64,000 nucleotides of DNA from Hedera helix (GCA_947179155.2 OX359278.1:22678744-22742743); one strand, 5' to 3'. Positions 1-13,223 are shown, counted from the first letter of the stretch. A program made the numbers and translations. The notes: generated by a model from the sequence alone, not told the origin.

Positions 1-2286
1 ATATATATATATATATATATAAATATCCGACCTTTTCATGCTAGCAAGACCTTTGCATTTTCATAAGTGCAAGTGAACAAACCAAAGAGAGTTCTTATAG
101 AAAAAAAAAAGAAAAAAAAAAAGAAAGATTGAATGCACATTGATAGAAAGGGGACGCGGGAGGTTAACGAAGAAGAAGGAAGAGGCTAGCAAATTCCTAG
201 CAAGATCTTTTTAGAAGGCTCAAAGTTTCTAAAGGATAAAAGTTTTTTATACCTAGAACTTCTATTTTAAGTAACTTTGTATTATACATATAGTTTGGGT
301 TGTTGTGGGAGTATGTTATATTATGGGCGTGGGTCTGTAGAGAAGATTCTCAAGAATCTAACAAGCTAAACAATCCGTTAGATGGTTGAGAAACTAAGTA
401 GAAACAAGAAGAAGAAACTTCGCCGGAAAATAATTTCGAAAGCTATTTTCAATATGAAAACGTTAGTTTTTATTAAAAAGAATTGCATATTCAAGTTCCT
501 AAGTCTTTATTGTACTAATCTGGGCATAAAAGTTAAGGAAATAGTACCTGAAAATGGGCAGTTCACCGGAGAAGATGACCGGAATTTTTGTCGCCGGTGA
601 ACTTTTTTGGCAAAGCCCGTTTCTCTATGTTAAAAACAGAATTTGAAAAAACTTTGTATCAAAAAGTTGTAAAAAATTAAATTTCATGTGAAATGGATAT
701 AAAATTCGTAATTTTTGGATAAGCGGTTTAATTTCTATGAATTTTTAAAGTTTTAGCACTTTGAAAAATTATAATTAATTACCAGAAAATTGTTTTAAGT
801 TGAAATATTTTTACAGTAATCTTATAATACTGTTTAAGAATTACTGAAATTTTTTTGTGAATTATTGAAGAGTACATGTATTTATTATACTTTTTAAGCC
901 ATTTAAAGTTGGTTGAAAATGGTGAAAATTCATAAGAAAAGTTGTGTGAATGGTGGAAAATTATGAAACTTGATGAAAAATATTATAATAATATAAGATA
1001 AATATTGGTGGTGTTTTTTAGATATAAAAGTATGTTGAGTTATTATTTCTATTTTAAAGCTATTAAATAATAATTTGTTTTAAAAGAAATAATTATAGAA
1101 AATTGTTGGATAATTCAAAAAATCTAAAAATTAGTCAAAAAAGTATAAAATAATATTCTAAAGACTTTAAAAGGATTAGTAGACACATGAGGTGTCGAGA
1201 CATTGTAGATCATATGTTGACTAGCCAATAAGCGTAACGGTCTTTTTACTTGAGGATCAAGAATTCACCGAGAGAAATTGAATATACTTTTATAGTATAT
1301 TATTGGTTTTTAGTGTTAATATATCACTAAAATGTGATTGTGAATTTTGAATTAAGGTTTTGAATCAGAACGAGCTCGATTGACCTAATTCAGAAACTAA
1401 AAGTTGAGCTGAGATGTTGTGATACTAGAAGCAAGTTTTTCAGTCTTATTTGTTATGTGTAAACATGATATTAGTTATGTGCAAGTAATATTGAATCATA
1501 ATAATGCTTTTATAAATATGTGAAAATATGTGTTTTGTATTACAATGCTATATAAAATTGTTGAAGTCAAATTATGTCTGAAATTAGTTGAGTTATGGAA
1601 ACTCAATCTATTTATGATATGTAATATGTGAAGAATGGATTATGCATATTTGGAAATGCCAAGCATGAACTATATGAAGCATTGATAAATTGCATATCAT
1701 AAAATGTATATCACACGAATACACTATAAAACATGTATGCTATGTGAAGCATGAAAGGTGTTATCTGTTAGACTTGCTGAGACGTCGTGCTCATTCATGC
1801 AATTAATTTTGCAACTATAGATCGAGGAGTTGTGATAAAGATCTGAAGCATATTTAAAAGCAAACGTTTAACATTTAGTTTGTATTAGATGTACCAAGTC
1901 AACACAACTTATTATATGACATCGAATTATATTGTAATAATTTATTAAATGTTAAATACTAGATATTTGTGATGTAGTTACGTTGTAAACCTTATATGGA
2001 ATATTATAAGGGAATTTTATACAAATAAAATATAATATGAGCTGTTAGATATTTTACGAACGTAACTTGCTATATTAAGATGAATAATAAAGGTCACGAT
2101 TTTGGAACCGAAGAATTATAATATTTTAAATAACTAAATTTTTATATCTATATTGATATTAAACATTATTGATTATTGTTATAAAAAAATTTAAAAAAAA
2201 TCATAAAATTTATCATTTATATTATTGACTGATGACGTGGAGCTAGATTGAGGTCGTATCGTGAGCTCCAAATTCAAGGTAAAAGA
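1..2286 (+). mobile_element. 3' part of a plus-oriented Tekay-like LTR (enters from left edge)
   Basis: AT-rich noncoding DNA with no credible gene. It resembles the middle and end of the Tekay-like LTR at 20904-27423: a transcript-leader-like purine-rich stretch (about 150-200, GAAGAAGAAGGAAGAGGCTA), and near 1770-1800 the words CTTGCTGAG...GTGCTCA that recur in that LTR at about 24200. The LTR is interrupted at 2286 by a solo LTR and resumes at 6240-6264, where it ends in GGGGCGTCACA. The (AT)n run at 1-20 is a microsatellite cut by the window edge. The first half lies outside the window, so length and target duplication cannot be judged. Short reading frames here, such as 382-600, have no recognisable product. 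Confidence 0.6.
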
Positions 2287-3783
2287 TGTAACGACCCCGA
2301 AATTCGACCAATCTTATTATCTTAAATTTTGTATTTATTATACCTTATCTTCATAACGTCCAAATTTTGGTCCGTTAATAAATCTTTAATCATCTTATTT
2401 CATCCATTAATTGATTTTAAAATCATCAATTACTAATTTTTTTTTCTCAATTATTATATTAAATATTTGCTCATTTAAAACTTTGTTTCTCGATCCTCGT
2501 CCCTGGATCGCAACATTTACTTATTCTTTCATGTCTGTTACAAATATCGTAAAACTCAACATTTAAAATTTAATATTATTTATATCCATATAATTATTCG
2601 CGGTTTCATAATCTATAATAAAATATATCTTCCTCTTTGCCACTACAACAATCTTGAATCATTACCATATATCATTTAACTTTACTTAACCAATCTGGAT
2701 ATATTCTGTAATAATCAGAATACATGATTATCAATAACACACAAATAAACTCTATTCACCCAATTAGTATTTATGATATTCATAGCATACAATACTATTA
2801 TAACTTTGTCAATTGCATTCGCAATATTTTATTCTACCAAAACGTTGAACAATTAGACTATACCATTAATTGGTGTCATAGCATAACCCTCATATATCCT
2901 GATATTCCTGAAATTTATTTCTTTCCTACAAAAATGTATATTAAGCAGTAATGAGCACAACGGATCAGCAAGTTCAACAGTTTATGTTTCACGTAACACA
3001 TACCTTAACATGCTCAGTGTGTGTCATACATCACGTGCTTGTGCTTCTACTATAGCGATATATCTCACATCATCGTACAAAGTACACATAGTTGTCATAT
3101 TAGTCATAGATCACATAACACATAATTTATATGCATTTAACATATCATAACAGACAACATTTAACATTAAAGAACTGAAGAACTTGTCTGTCGTCCAATT
3201 ATTTAAATTGATAGCTCAAACCCTTAACTCGATCAACCTATGATCATAAAATAATCAAATAATAATTATTTATCCTCTTATGATATTAATTTAATTAATT
3301 AATACCATTTCTGGGCCAATTATTTAATAATATGGTTAATTATATTAACCTCGTTCCTTAATAAATTAATTTAACTTAATATCATAAACCTTCAATACAG
3401 ACAACCCGGCTCATTGGACAAATTTTAGCGTATTCGGTTGTTCGAATTTACATTTATTCATTAGATTAATATTTAGAATATTTAAATATTAATCCCAATA
3501 TTTAACATTTTTACAAAAATATTAAATTTAATGCCCAAACATCATTTCTATATTTTTAGTATTTTTCTATAATTTTCTATGATTTTTAAACCATTTTTAA
3601 ACATTTATTTAATTAAAAATCATTTTCTGGGGGCATTTTCGTAATTTTTGCGTCCTTAGGGACATAACCGGAATTTCTAGAAAAGTCCAGGGGCATTTCG
3701 ATAATTTCAGCAACGTTAGGGACACACTGGGTATTACGTAAAAAGACCAAGGGTAAAACGGTCATTTCCGCAAAAGACTCGGT

Positions 3784-3948
3784 CGCGCATGGCGCGCGGC
3801 CTACTACTGCCAACGCCAAACGGCGTCGTTTTCCCTCGCCGATTTCTGGGTTCCGCGCAATGCGCGGCTCCCCCCTTCTACGCCAAGAAACGACACCGTT
3901 TCATTGCGTGCGTCTGAAAAAAATAATGGTCCGCGCAATGCGCGGACC
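3784..3948. repeat. GC-rich palindrome cluster in solo LTR
   Basis: Three near-palindromes of the CGCGCAATGCGCG type (about 3784-3798, 3853-3867, 3929-3949) alternate with AAACGGCGTCGTTT (about 3818-3831) and AAACGACACCGTTT (about 3888-3901). The surrounding LTR is very AT-rich, so the block stands out. Upstream (about 3627-3785) is a degenerate array of about 30-bp phrases of the type GGGGCATTT..GTAATTT..GCG. The same word types recur in the gag-only element LTRs. Confidence 0.7.
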
Positions 3949-4885
3949 GTCCTCTCTTTCTTATTTCCTTCCCAGCCGTAGCAGTAGCCAACTTTGTACA
4001 ATATAATTCCATTTTTTCTCCAAAATTTTACAACAAAATTACTCCAAAAATTATCTAATTAACATGTCTTAACCCAAAAATTATTTAGAATAATAATTCT
4101 AAATATTTACTAATTTTTCTACAATAATAATTTAATACCATAAATATCAAAATAAATAGAATTTATACCTTCCTTAGTCTAAAATTCCTTACTTGAGGCT
4201 TGCTCTACACTCCTTGATGGTCCCAAACTTTCTTCTCTTGTAGCTATGGCGGTTTTCCGATTGGTGATGGTTGGTTCGGTTGCAAGAGGGAGAGAAAAGA
4301 AAACTTTGTATTCTTTTATTTCTTTTCTTTCTTATTTCTTTTATCTTCTTTTTTGTTTGCTTTTTATAGCCACATGCAACTTAACCAAATTTTAAACCCA
4401 AACCATTCCACCGACTTTGAAGGTTCCAGATTTTTCAACTGCGTAAAGCTTGCATAAATGAGGTTTTTTTATACATTACGTAGTTATTTCATGTAATAAA
4501 TATTTTATATAATATATATATATATATAATATTTATTTTAATTCACTAAAAATCATAATATAATTTATAAATAATTTTAATACCTCTTTCGAGTACTTTT
4601 CTTGACAAATTTTGTACACGCATAATGACATGCATGTAATTATATGAGGTGATTTATACCTCCAAAAATCATAAAATAATTCATATAACATATAAAACTT
4701 ATTTTTCATAATTTTTCCCTTCGTTACTTGGACATCATATTACATTAACATGTTCACGTTTTTAAAATATTATCCTTCATAAAATTCATAATAATTCCAT
4801 TATATATAACCATAATTTTTATTAACTTATAAACATCCATTTTCTCATTTCTTTTCCATTTCTTTACATTTCACATTAATTTCTT

Positions 4886-5145
4886 TATATATAAATTATA
4901 TAATTTAATATTATATAATTTATATAATTACATTCTCCTTTTAAATAATTTCTTAAATTCCTCCATAATTATTAATTAATTATATAATCAATAATTATAC
5001 ATTCATTAACTCTCTCATTATTTTAATACTCTTATATAAATTATATAATTATCCTTATATAATTTATATAATTATAATTTTCTTTATACATCACTTTAAT
5101 TTTCTTATATAAATTATATAATTTATTATTATATAATTTATATAA
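4886..5145. repeat. three AT-only inverted-repeat hairpins
   Basis: The 17-mer TTATATAAATTATATAA is followed after a few bases by its exact reverse complement TTATATAATTTATATAA. This occurs at 5032-5048/5055-5071 and 5105-5121/5129-5145, with a slightly changed copy at about 4886-4928. Each pair could form a 17-bp stem with a short loop. Confidence 0.75.
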
Positions 5146-5313
5146 TTACATTTCTTCTCAATCAATTTCTAAATTTCCACCATAATTCTTAATTAAATCT
5201 AAAATCAATAATTACAATTTTATTAATTTCCCCCATTCGCTTTTCATTTAAAATTGGATTAATTTAATTATTAATCCCTTAATTTCCATAATTAATAACA
5301 TTTATAATTATCA

Positions 5314-5315
<2 letters not shown>

Positions 5316-5358
<43 letters not shown>
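5316..5358. repeat. (AT)n microsatellite
   Basis: Uninterrupted AT dinucleotide run of about 42 bp inside the solo LTR. Confidence 0.95.
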
Positions 5359-5360
<2 letters not shown>

Positions 5361-6239
5361 GTCTAATTTCATATATTTCGCATTACCACATAACCTCAAT
5401 CAAATCATAATTTCTACATTTCCATAACAATTTAATTGTATAATTTATTGTACCTTTACATGGAATTTCTCTTATTCTTCATAAATTATTTTCAAACAAT
5501 TTATTTACTTTTTATTTATTTATTTATTTTAAATCCACACAATTCATCACCATCTTGGTACATATTTAATTTACTAATTAAATTCTTTCACACACTTTAA
5601 ATTACTTATATCATAAATAATTTAAATAATTTTGATAATTTTATCAATTTAATTCTCATTTAATATTATTAAAGAAATCCTGGAAATTCGAATCCTTACA
5701 TTCTTCCCCCCTTAACAAGATTCCGTACTCGGAATCATAATTGCCGTAATAATCATACGTATTTTATTTATAGCACCTTGTTATACTTTTATCTTGATAA
5801 ATCACCACTATATCCATAATAATCATATCTTTCCTCATTAATTTCCACAGCTTACATGGATAACACCATAATAATCATAACTGTTAGAATATTTAAATTC
5901 TTAACTTAATTCATAATTTCTTTGTAATATTACATTTTATAATTCTTTAAAATTTTATTAATAACACCTTAGCTCGTCTCTTGATACGCTTATCAAGATA
6001 ACTTCTCATTCTCTGAAAAAATTTCTTTCTTTAATCACACGTAACCTTACTCAATCCACTTATTGCATACTTTGCACCTTCATCCTTCTCCTTTTTATTC
6101 ATATTCATGACTCTTCTTCACATTCGATAAATCATTTCTTAATACTTCTATCATTTAACACTAGGTTTTAAACACTAACCTTTACTTAATTCATCACAAT
6201 CCTTATTTGAAATTATTCTAAAATCCTGGGTGTCACAAA

Positions 6240-6264
6240 AAAGACCCGATTTAGGGGCGTCACA
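6240..6264 (+). mobile_element. terminal 25 bp of the plus-oriented LTR of 1-2286
   Basis: Reads AAAGACCCGATTTAGGGGCGTCACA. It matches the terminus pattern of related LTRs at 59565 (TTTGGGGGCGTCACA) and, reversed, at 29805. At 6265 homology to the gag-only element A LTR starts abruptly, so this LTR inserted into A. Confidence 0.65.
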
Positions 6265-7418
6265 ATAGGTATATTCCAATTCTATATACTAATTATATAA
6301 ACTCTCTCAGATTCTATGAACAAATACTATCATATTTAGATCTAAAACTATACTCCATCTTCCAATTTTGTATAAATTAATCCCAATTAATTATTATAGT
6401 TAATTAATTACATGAATGCCCAAAATATGATAAACAATTCATATATAATAATCACTAATTAAAAATAAAATAAATTAAATTAAACTACGCATTGGGTTCC
6501 ATTGCAATCTCAATATAAAATTAGTTCATAACTAAATAATAATTTATCTACAAATAATTTAACATCTCAAAATTATAAAAACAAAAAGAAATCAAATCAA
6601 ATCAAATCTGTGTTGATATCTGTCTGTGGATCACAGTCTCCAATTCCCAAGCTTCGCCTTTAATTCTCGAATTCTTTGCGTTAAATATTTGCTTCTAAAC
6701 TAATAAAATTAATCTACTCTAATATAATATTCTGCTATAAAACTATGTTAATATATGCTAAAGTATGTTAATGTATTGAGAATAAGTCTCTAATAGTGTA
6801 TTTATAGGAGTATAATAATAATAATCCTAAGCTAATTTAGAATTAAAATCCAATTTAGAATCAAATAATAAGCTAAAATCGTGATTAATCCATTTCTGCC
6901 AATTAATGCATAACCAAACAGCCCCTTCGCGTCCTTTGACCTAGTCAGCGCTCGCTGAAACACGCGTCTGGCGCTAGGCAACTCCAACTCATTCCCTAAA
7001 TGTTGTCGTTCCACTTATGATCCTAAGGCTACTGCGCATTGCGCGAGCACCTTCAGTTGTTGCCATGTGTCTTCCAAACGTTGATGTCTCTGAACAAGTT
7101 AATAATTGACTTGCGTGCATGGCGCGCCTGACCATTTTCCTACAAATTACAAAAATACCACTGAGTAGGTTATTTACTATTTTGCCACCAAGCTTCGATT
7201 TATTTACCATTTTTGCCCTCCAGCTTTACAAAAATTACATTTATGCCATCAATGATTATTTTCCTATAAAATAAAATACAAATTAATTAAAAATAATATA
7301 ACAATAATAAAAACACATAAAATTAACTAAATTACCTAAAATCAATTAAAATACTTAAAAACTAAAAAATAATTAAGCTTAAATATATTCAATAACTAGA
7401 TATAAAATTCCGTTATCA
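6265..7418 (-). mobile_element. gag-only element A: 3' LTR (left part missing)
   Basis: Aligns over its length with 29336-29804 plus 32669-33354, the other LTR of A, at roughly 92-93 percent identity by eye over the stretch inspected; the element is old. It ends in TTATCA, directly followed by the polypurine tract region of A (read on minus). A minus-strand TATA box (CCTATAAATAC) is at about 6797-6807. GC-rich words GCGCATTGCGCG and GCATGGCGCGC lie at about 7034-7125, upstream of that TATA box in transcription direction. The first part of the LTR, read on +, is cut off by the insertion ending at 6264. Confidence 0.8.
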
Positions 7419-9105
7419 AATACCCCCAAACTTAACTTTTGTTTGTCCTAAAAAAAAGTAAAAATAAAAACACAGACTCTACTAACTCAATTAATTAACC
7501 TAACAACCCAAGCAATGAATCAATATAAATAAAATTATTAGCCTCAAAGATTCTTTAATTAATAACTTCAAAAAATATCAAAATCATGTAAAGCCCAAAA
7601 TTTTAACATATTTATTAATCTTACTTTACTCAAGACCATTCGTATGTGTGTGAAAATCCAAATATATCAAACTAGTTAAAACTCAAATAAATTAATGTAA
7701 TTAAATGCCTCATAAAAAATATTACATAATAAAAGAATTACAAAAAAAAAAAAAACTCTATAAACTTACTTTTTCATATCTTTTAACTAATAAATAGGCA
7801 AAATATAATCAGAAGGTCAAAAGGTATCAACTCATTAAACATACTAAGATTATTGTTTGCATTAACTACATAATTTCCTAAATATTTAACTAAAATAGGT
7901 GGCAAACCTTTTTTAGTTTTTATTTTTTCCATTCTCTTTCTTTTCTTTCATAAGTGGGTGTATTTTATGCTTTATCTCTCCTTTTTTTTTTCCTTTTTCC
8001 AATACCAGTGCGTTTTACGTTCTATCTTGTTTTCGCATATGTTTATGAGTGAGTGCATTTTACGCTCCGTCTCAACTCTCCACATTTTTTTCTCTTTTCA
8101 ATTTAACTTGGAAAACTCAATATTAAATAATCCTACAAAAATCACCTAAATCATCTCTCCCAAATTATAATTTGCCTATTTCATTTTAAATTATGATCAA
8201 ATAAGATATAGAGTTCATAAATATCTATCATAAGCAATTAACCATATAAACTTTCTCTAAGCTAAAACTAACTCAATACAAATGGATATAAGTGCATAAA
8301 AAAATAAAAAGGATCTCAAATAAAATAATACTCAACAATAAGCCTGAATTCAAACTATGCAAAAATTTATCATTTTTTTATAAGTTATTAAATAAAAACC
8401 AAAATTTTTATCGTTGACCAAAAATTTTAATTCAAAATTTTCATTGCCCAAGAGACTCAACCTAAAAACTAAATTACCCCATTTTCATAGAAGACACAAT
8501 TGCACTTAGCATGTGAAACAAACCTTTAAACCCCAAGGTTACCCTAAGCGGACGAATTGTGTCTCGTGAGAGTTTGCAGTGAATTTATCCTAAAAATTCC
8601 TAAATAAATTAAAATAAATCCTATAAAATTTTAAAATTTTTATTTCAAAATTTACCCATACCCCCAAACTTAAAACAGACATTGTCCTCAATGTATAAAA
8701 TAAAGAAAAGTAAGAACAAAGGACTCCCCTGAATATGTAGCATTTTTCTTCTCATCTGCTAAGCTTAATTGTACAGCAAAAACCTAAAACAAAACAAAAA
8801 TAAAATATTAAAACAAATAATAAAAACTAAAATTTACTACTAAAAATAAAAATAAAAATAACTAAAATAAAATAAAATTAAAACTTGGGCTGCCTCCCAA
8901 TAAGCGATTGTTTTAAAGTCTCAACCTGACTACTTTCTTTTCTTCAATCAGGCTCAATTGCAAAAATTATTATTCCATGCCTCCTTCATGTCTTTCCTTT
9001 GATTTTCATGGCATTCTTCCAAAATTGTGAACCAACCCCAAACTTGAATTCATCTGAATTATCAAAGTCTTTAACAAAGTCAACCTGATAGTACTCCTCA
9101 GAATT
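7419..9105 (-). mobile_element. element A internal noncoding region with polypurine tract
   Basis: Starts (read on +) AATACCCCCAAACTTAACTT, which on minus is AAGTTTGGGGGTATT followed by the LTR: a standard polypurine tract position. The 1.7 kb has no pol coding sequence. It holds three copies of a TGCRTTTTAYGCTCCRTCTC-type repeat (7954-7978, 8006-8027, 8046-8074) and a conserved block at about 8521-8585 (CCCCAAGGTTACCC...GTCTCGTGAG). Both are shared with element B, as is the phrase GGCTGCCTCCCAATAAGCG near 8886. Confidence 0.7.
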
Positions 9106-9630
9106 TTAAATTTTTTGCACGAAAGACATAATTGGATTTTTCTTAATATCATTCGAGCTCACCACTTGATCTTCCTCATCCTTCTCTTCCTCTTCCAAAA
9201 CCTTGCTCCTCTTCTTTTCAATCTCATCATCATCCGAACGAGACCTCTTAAGATTTACTTTTGTAGTCATTTGTAACTCCTTACTATTTTCTAATGTATT
9301 TACCTCATACAACTCTTTACCTTCCTCCTCAAATTTTATCTCTGTATTGCTAGGTAAAGTTTCGCGAAGGCAGTTGTTGACTAGATTGGCAAGTTGTTCC
9401 ATTCGAATCTCATTCTCTTCCCCTTGAATTTCCTAATCTCGTATTAATTCTTCAATTCTTTCCTCCAAATTTGATTTTTTCTCTTGTTGCGGTGGAGGTT
9501 GTTGATATGAGAATTTGTACGACAGAGGTTGATATGAAAATTTTAACGGATATGATTGTTCTACAGTAAAATATTAGGCTTGATCATTATTATTCCATGA
9601 ATAATTCGGATAATCCTGTCAACCCTGATG
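9106..9630 (-). pseudogene. element A Gag C-terminal fragment
   Basis: An open stretch of 98 residues ends at 9106. It is very acidic and lysine-rich in its middle (KRSRSDDDEIEKKRSK). Upstream in the same direction to 9630 are degenerate Gag-like residues rich in N, Y, Q and P (for example YPNYSWNN and SYQQPPPQQ), with in-frame stops. Composition and position match the Gag of element B (37495-38430). No zinc knuckle remains; the reading is cut at about 9630 by the Tekay element. Not functional. Confidence 0.6.
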
Positions 9631-12600
9631 ATATCCTTAAGATTTAGATATTCTATAACTTTCATATTCTAATATTCACGACATTAAATCATTAGGACGG
9701 TTCTTAGGAACAAAAAATCTCACGGTGAATGCTTGTATCTTCATATGTGATAAATGTTTGTATCTTCACCCGTGATAAATGTTTGCATCTTTATCCGTGA
9801 CAAATGATTGTATCTTTGTCCAGTGCAAAATTATCTTAGTCCATAAAGAATATACCCAACTAGTTAAAACCCTCACTCGAAACATATTTGGTTATAGTGA
9901 TATCTCCATATATTAATAATCTTACTTATCTGACATTCAGAATAGTAATAACAAGTTTGTACCTAGGTACGAGTAACCTAATGATGAATTTGACCAGTTA
10001 ACATCGATTAGTCTCGTCTCGAATGTACAGTACTTACAAGTCATTTATCAATCTTCATCCAAATAAATAGATCATTATCAATACTATGTTAAGTTTTAAC
10101 AATTTTAGGTTTAATCAAAGTAAAGATGTAACAAGAGAATGTGATAAAACTTGATAATATTAATATAATATTCGATTACATAGGTGGAACTTGTTCTTAT
10201 TATAAAATTTCATTATGACTACAGTTAAGAACAAGTAGGAAAAGCAATAAACTAGTCTACGAATTTCTTCTTTTCTTTCTTCCTTGAACCGGAGCTCTCG
10301 GTCTTGTGTGCAAATTAGGTTTATTTACAAGGCTGAGCTAAGATGCTCAGCAAGTCTTTAACACATAGCATATAAGTAAACTCACACTAATATGGATTAT
10401 AAGGATTCATGGGACAATAATTGATATTACAAAATATTTTAACATAACAAGACTGGGTGGTGGTTAAACCTTAAACTGTTCTTTGTCTTTCGACTTAGAA
10501 CAATTTATAGTGGATATAGAAAGAGAATCAACCTAACAACATCCTATGTTATGCATAACATACACTACATTGGCCTAATCATGAACAGTGCAACATATTC
10601 GTTCATCTCAGTTTACTTCACATGTTAGGATTGCCCCAAGACAACTTGGTTTGATAAAATAAAGCATGATTCGAAATATATCACGAATAAGCATTTCATT
10701 TTGCAAGTTATGCCGAAACAAGAAGCAAAAACTCTCATACCAAATATTTATAACATGTTGCTTGTACAAAATATATAAATCACATAAAAAATAAGTAAAC
10801 AAAGGTTAAGGATAGAAAACTTGTCTTAAGCACAATTATGGTTTTTCCGGTAATCGCTTAAAGTGTCTATATAAAAGGTTAAGCGTACCCGAATGTTAGT
10901 TTATCAAATTTTCCTTCTTTATAAGTGTTTTTATAACTAAACTAGACTTTTTTCATTGGTGGAATTTTTAGGAAACTTGACTAACTCAAAATTGTTATTT
11001 TTAGTGCCAGGATATGAGGGTTACCTAAAATTTTTAGCTTCGACCTCTTTTACGGTAACTACCATAACCTTATCATACGAAAATATTTTGAAGTGATTCT
11101 TGAATCTAAATTGCTTATAATTTCATGATCTACAACTTTCATTTATATTTCTAAGGCATATTCAGATTTTATGTTTTTAAAAAATGGCAAAAATAGACAG
11201 TATATATGTTTTGCTCAACAGTTTTAGGGTTAACCATGTGAGACATGTCCCAGCTAGCTTTAATTCCTTAAGATATCATGTTATAAGACTCAATAATATT
11301 TTATAACATAAAAATAATAAATCACAAATATTCTCATAGAAGATTCATGACTTTTGCTCAAGAACACACAAAGAACGAAAAATCGTACATGGCTACGACT
11401 TAAGTTCATGAGCTCTTGGATTTTATACTTAAAATAATTTGATCATTATAACTGCTTACAAAAGTGATTATGACACTTAAATTTGAAATAATTTGGTTAT
11501 TATAACGGCTTGTATAATTGGTTATAACAATTTATAATAATTGCTCAAGAACATACAAAGAACACGGAGAACGACAATCGTACATGGCTACGACGTACAT
11601 TCTTGAGCTTTAAACTGTGAAATGAAATTCGACATTATAACTACTATAAAATGAAGAAAAGCTGGAAAAAAACGTGAAGAACATGGAGAACGACAATCGT
11701 ACTTGCCTACGACTCGTGTTTTTGAGCTTTTGAAAATTAAAGACGAAAGAAAAATCGAATATAATAACTACTAGAGATTGTATCTTTTGAATTTGCAAGC
11801 TTTAACTATTTCTTTGTAATTTTCAAGGTAGTAACTCACTAGAACTCTATCTCAATATATGTATAGCTTTGATACTTGATTTTGTGCTTTGAAAATGAAT
11901 GATAGAAATGGTGAACTAAGCTCCTTATTTATAAAAAAAAAAAAAACAAGGGTAGGAGGCAAGTGCAATTAACCAAGGTATGGACTTATATTTTGCCAAT
12001 GTATGAAAGTGTAAATGTGCAAACTAAATATCAAAATGATCATCACATTAATCCCCCCCAAAGTGACTGGCAATCTTTATGGTTTAATGCCTTTAATGCT
12101 TAAAATGATCACATTTTTTGTGACATTACATACCACACATGTTAGCTTTTGATTGGTCCACCACTTCGCCTACCAAATGAATAGTTCTAGGACTTGTTTG
12201 GTTGGTTAATTAATCATTTATTTGAGGGGTAGTCATGGTCTTTTACCAAGCTTTGTTAAGGTTAGTTTAGTCCTTTTGATAATCTAGCTTAGTTCATGCT
12301 TAGGCTTATTAGCAATAAACCTAGGTTGATTAGGTTATTAATTCACCAATTAGTTTAACATATAATTTAGGTTAATCTTTAGTTTAATTAACCTTAATCC
12401 TAGTTAGGTTTAGTTTAATTAGATGATAGTTAAGGTAAATGGTAATCCAGTTACCCTAACTTAGTTCGATTCCAACCGGATTAGTATTAATCATCTAATT
12501 AAGTTAATTAATTAGCTAATTCAATTAGTTTGTAACTAGATTAGGTTTCTTAACCCAGTTATTTCTAACCTAGTTCATTTCTAAGTATTTCGATTGAATT

Positions 12601-13128
12601 GATCTTTACTGATTTAAAAGTTAGATATTACAGAGTTTTGTTCTGTATAAATACTATTATGCGAAGTAAAAAGTCCAAAAGACGTTGCACGTTTTTGGTG
12701 AATAATGTTTTCGACTATCATTTCTCAGAAAATGGTTAAATGATCAAAAAGATAAAAAAAATTATTTTTTGTCTTTTCCTTATTTCGTCTTACTCCCGAC
12801 ACATTTTTTGAGAAAAAAATTTATCGGCTATAATGTGTTTTCAAAGTGCGAGAAAAATGAATCCTGAAATAGAATGTCATTTTGATATACATGTCTCGCT
12901 CGAGGGCCTAGGTTAATTTTTCTAGGATTTAGGATTTAGGTTTTAACTTTTTTTTAGTTTTTGAAAAAAAACTTTTATTCTCCTTTTTTGTACTAAGGTT
13001 AGATATTTGAACCGAAACACAAAAATAAACAATAACGAAGATTCCATAACACATATAAGATATAAATCAATCTTTATTTATCCATATAAAGTCAGATTAT
13101 AACTCTCTCGGAAGTTCAAAATATTACA
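9631..13128 (-). mobile_element. Tekay element 3' LTR (first about 185 bp missing)
   Basis: Homologous to the right LTR (18906-20903 plus 27429-28879), with many scattered differences, so this is an old element. The outer end, expected to start TGTAATGCCCCC as at 18721, is missing; homology begins at about 9631 in TATCCTTAAGATTTAGATA. The inner end is ATATTACA at 13128. A minus-strand TATA box sits at about 11921-11932 (TTTATAAATAAGG). Four copies of a 25-bp repeat lie at 9731-9830, against three in the other LTR. The single TAACT site near 11637-11642 is the unoccupied version of the site where the 20904-27423 insertion lies in the partner LTR. Confidence 0.85.
9731..9830. repeat. 25-bp minisatellite, four units
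   Basis: Units of the GTTTGTATCTTCACCCGTGA type start at 9731, 9756, 9781 and 9806. The partner LTR has three units at 19013-19087. Confidence 0.85.
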
Positions 13129-13145
13129 TTCACCCCTTCTTAAAA
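13129..13145 (-). promoter_or_regulatory. Tekay polypurine tract
   Basis: Read on minus: AAGAAGGGGTGAA followed directly by TGTAATATT, the LTR start. The preceding GGGGACAAAATTCTTTTAAG is the usual end of Tekay/Del pol regions. Confidence 0.8.
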
Positions 13146-13223
13146 GAATTTTGTCCCCAAAATTAACTTATACAATTAAGAAAACAAATGTGGATATTAT
13201 ATTTTCATTTTATCTTTTAATTT

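Larger units (their letters stand above)
2287..6239 (-). mobile_element. solo LTR, about 3.95 kb, inserted in the flanking LTR
   Basis: Read on +, the block starts TGTAACGACCCC and ends GGGTGTCACA, the TG...CA ends of an LTR. Flanking sequence reads ...GGTAAAAGA before and AAAGACCCGATT after, so an AAAGA target duplication is likely, with about 2 bp uncertainty from an A run. Joining the flanks gives a continuous LTR end, which supports a clean insertion. No gag or pol lies inside, so it is a solo LTR. Minus orientation is inferred from a TATA-like CTATAAAAAGC on the minus strand near 4361-4371 and a CTTGCTGA...GTGCTCA motif at about 2950-2975 (reverse complement). It contains a GC-rich palindrome cluster (3784-3948), three AT hairpins (4886-5145) and an (AT)n run. 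Confidence 0.75.

Noticed and set aside
2724..2951. 75-codon frame in the 2287-6239 solo LTR
   Set aside because: Ile/Tyr/Asn-rich translation of AT-rich DNA, with no domain and within a noncoding LTR.
12230..12600. TTAGGTTTA-rich stretch as interstitial telomere repeat
   Set aside because: The words are irregular (TTAGTTTAATTA, CTAGGTTGATTA), not a phased TTTAGGG array, and recur as part of the Tekay LTR at 28000-28390.
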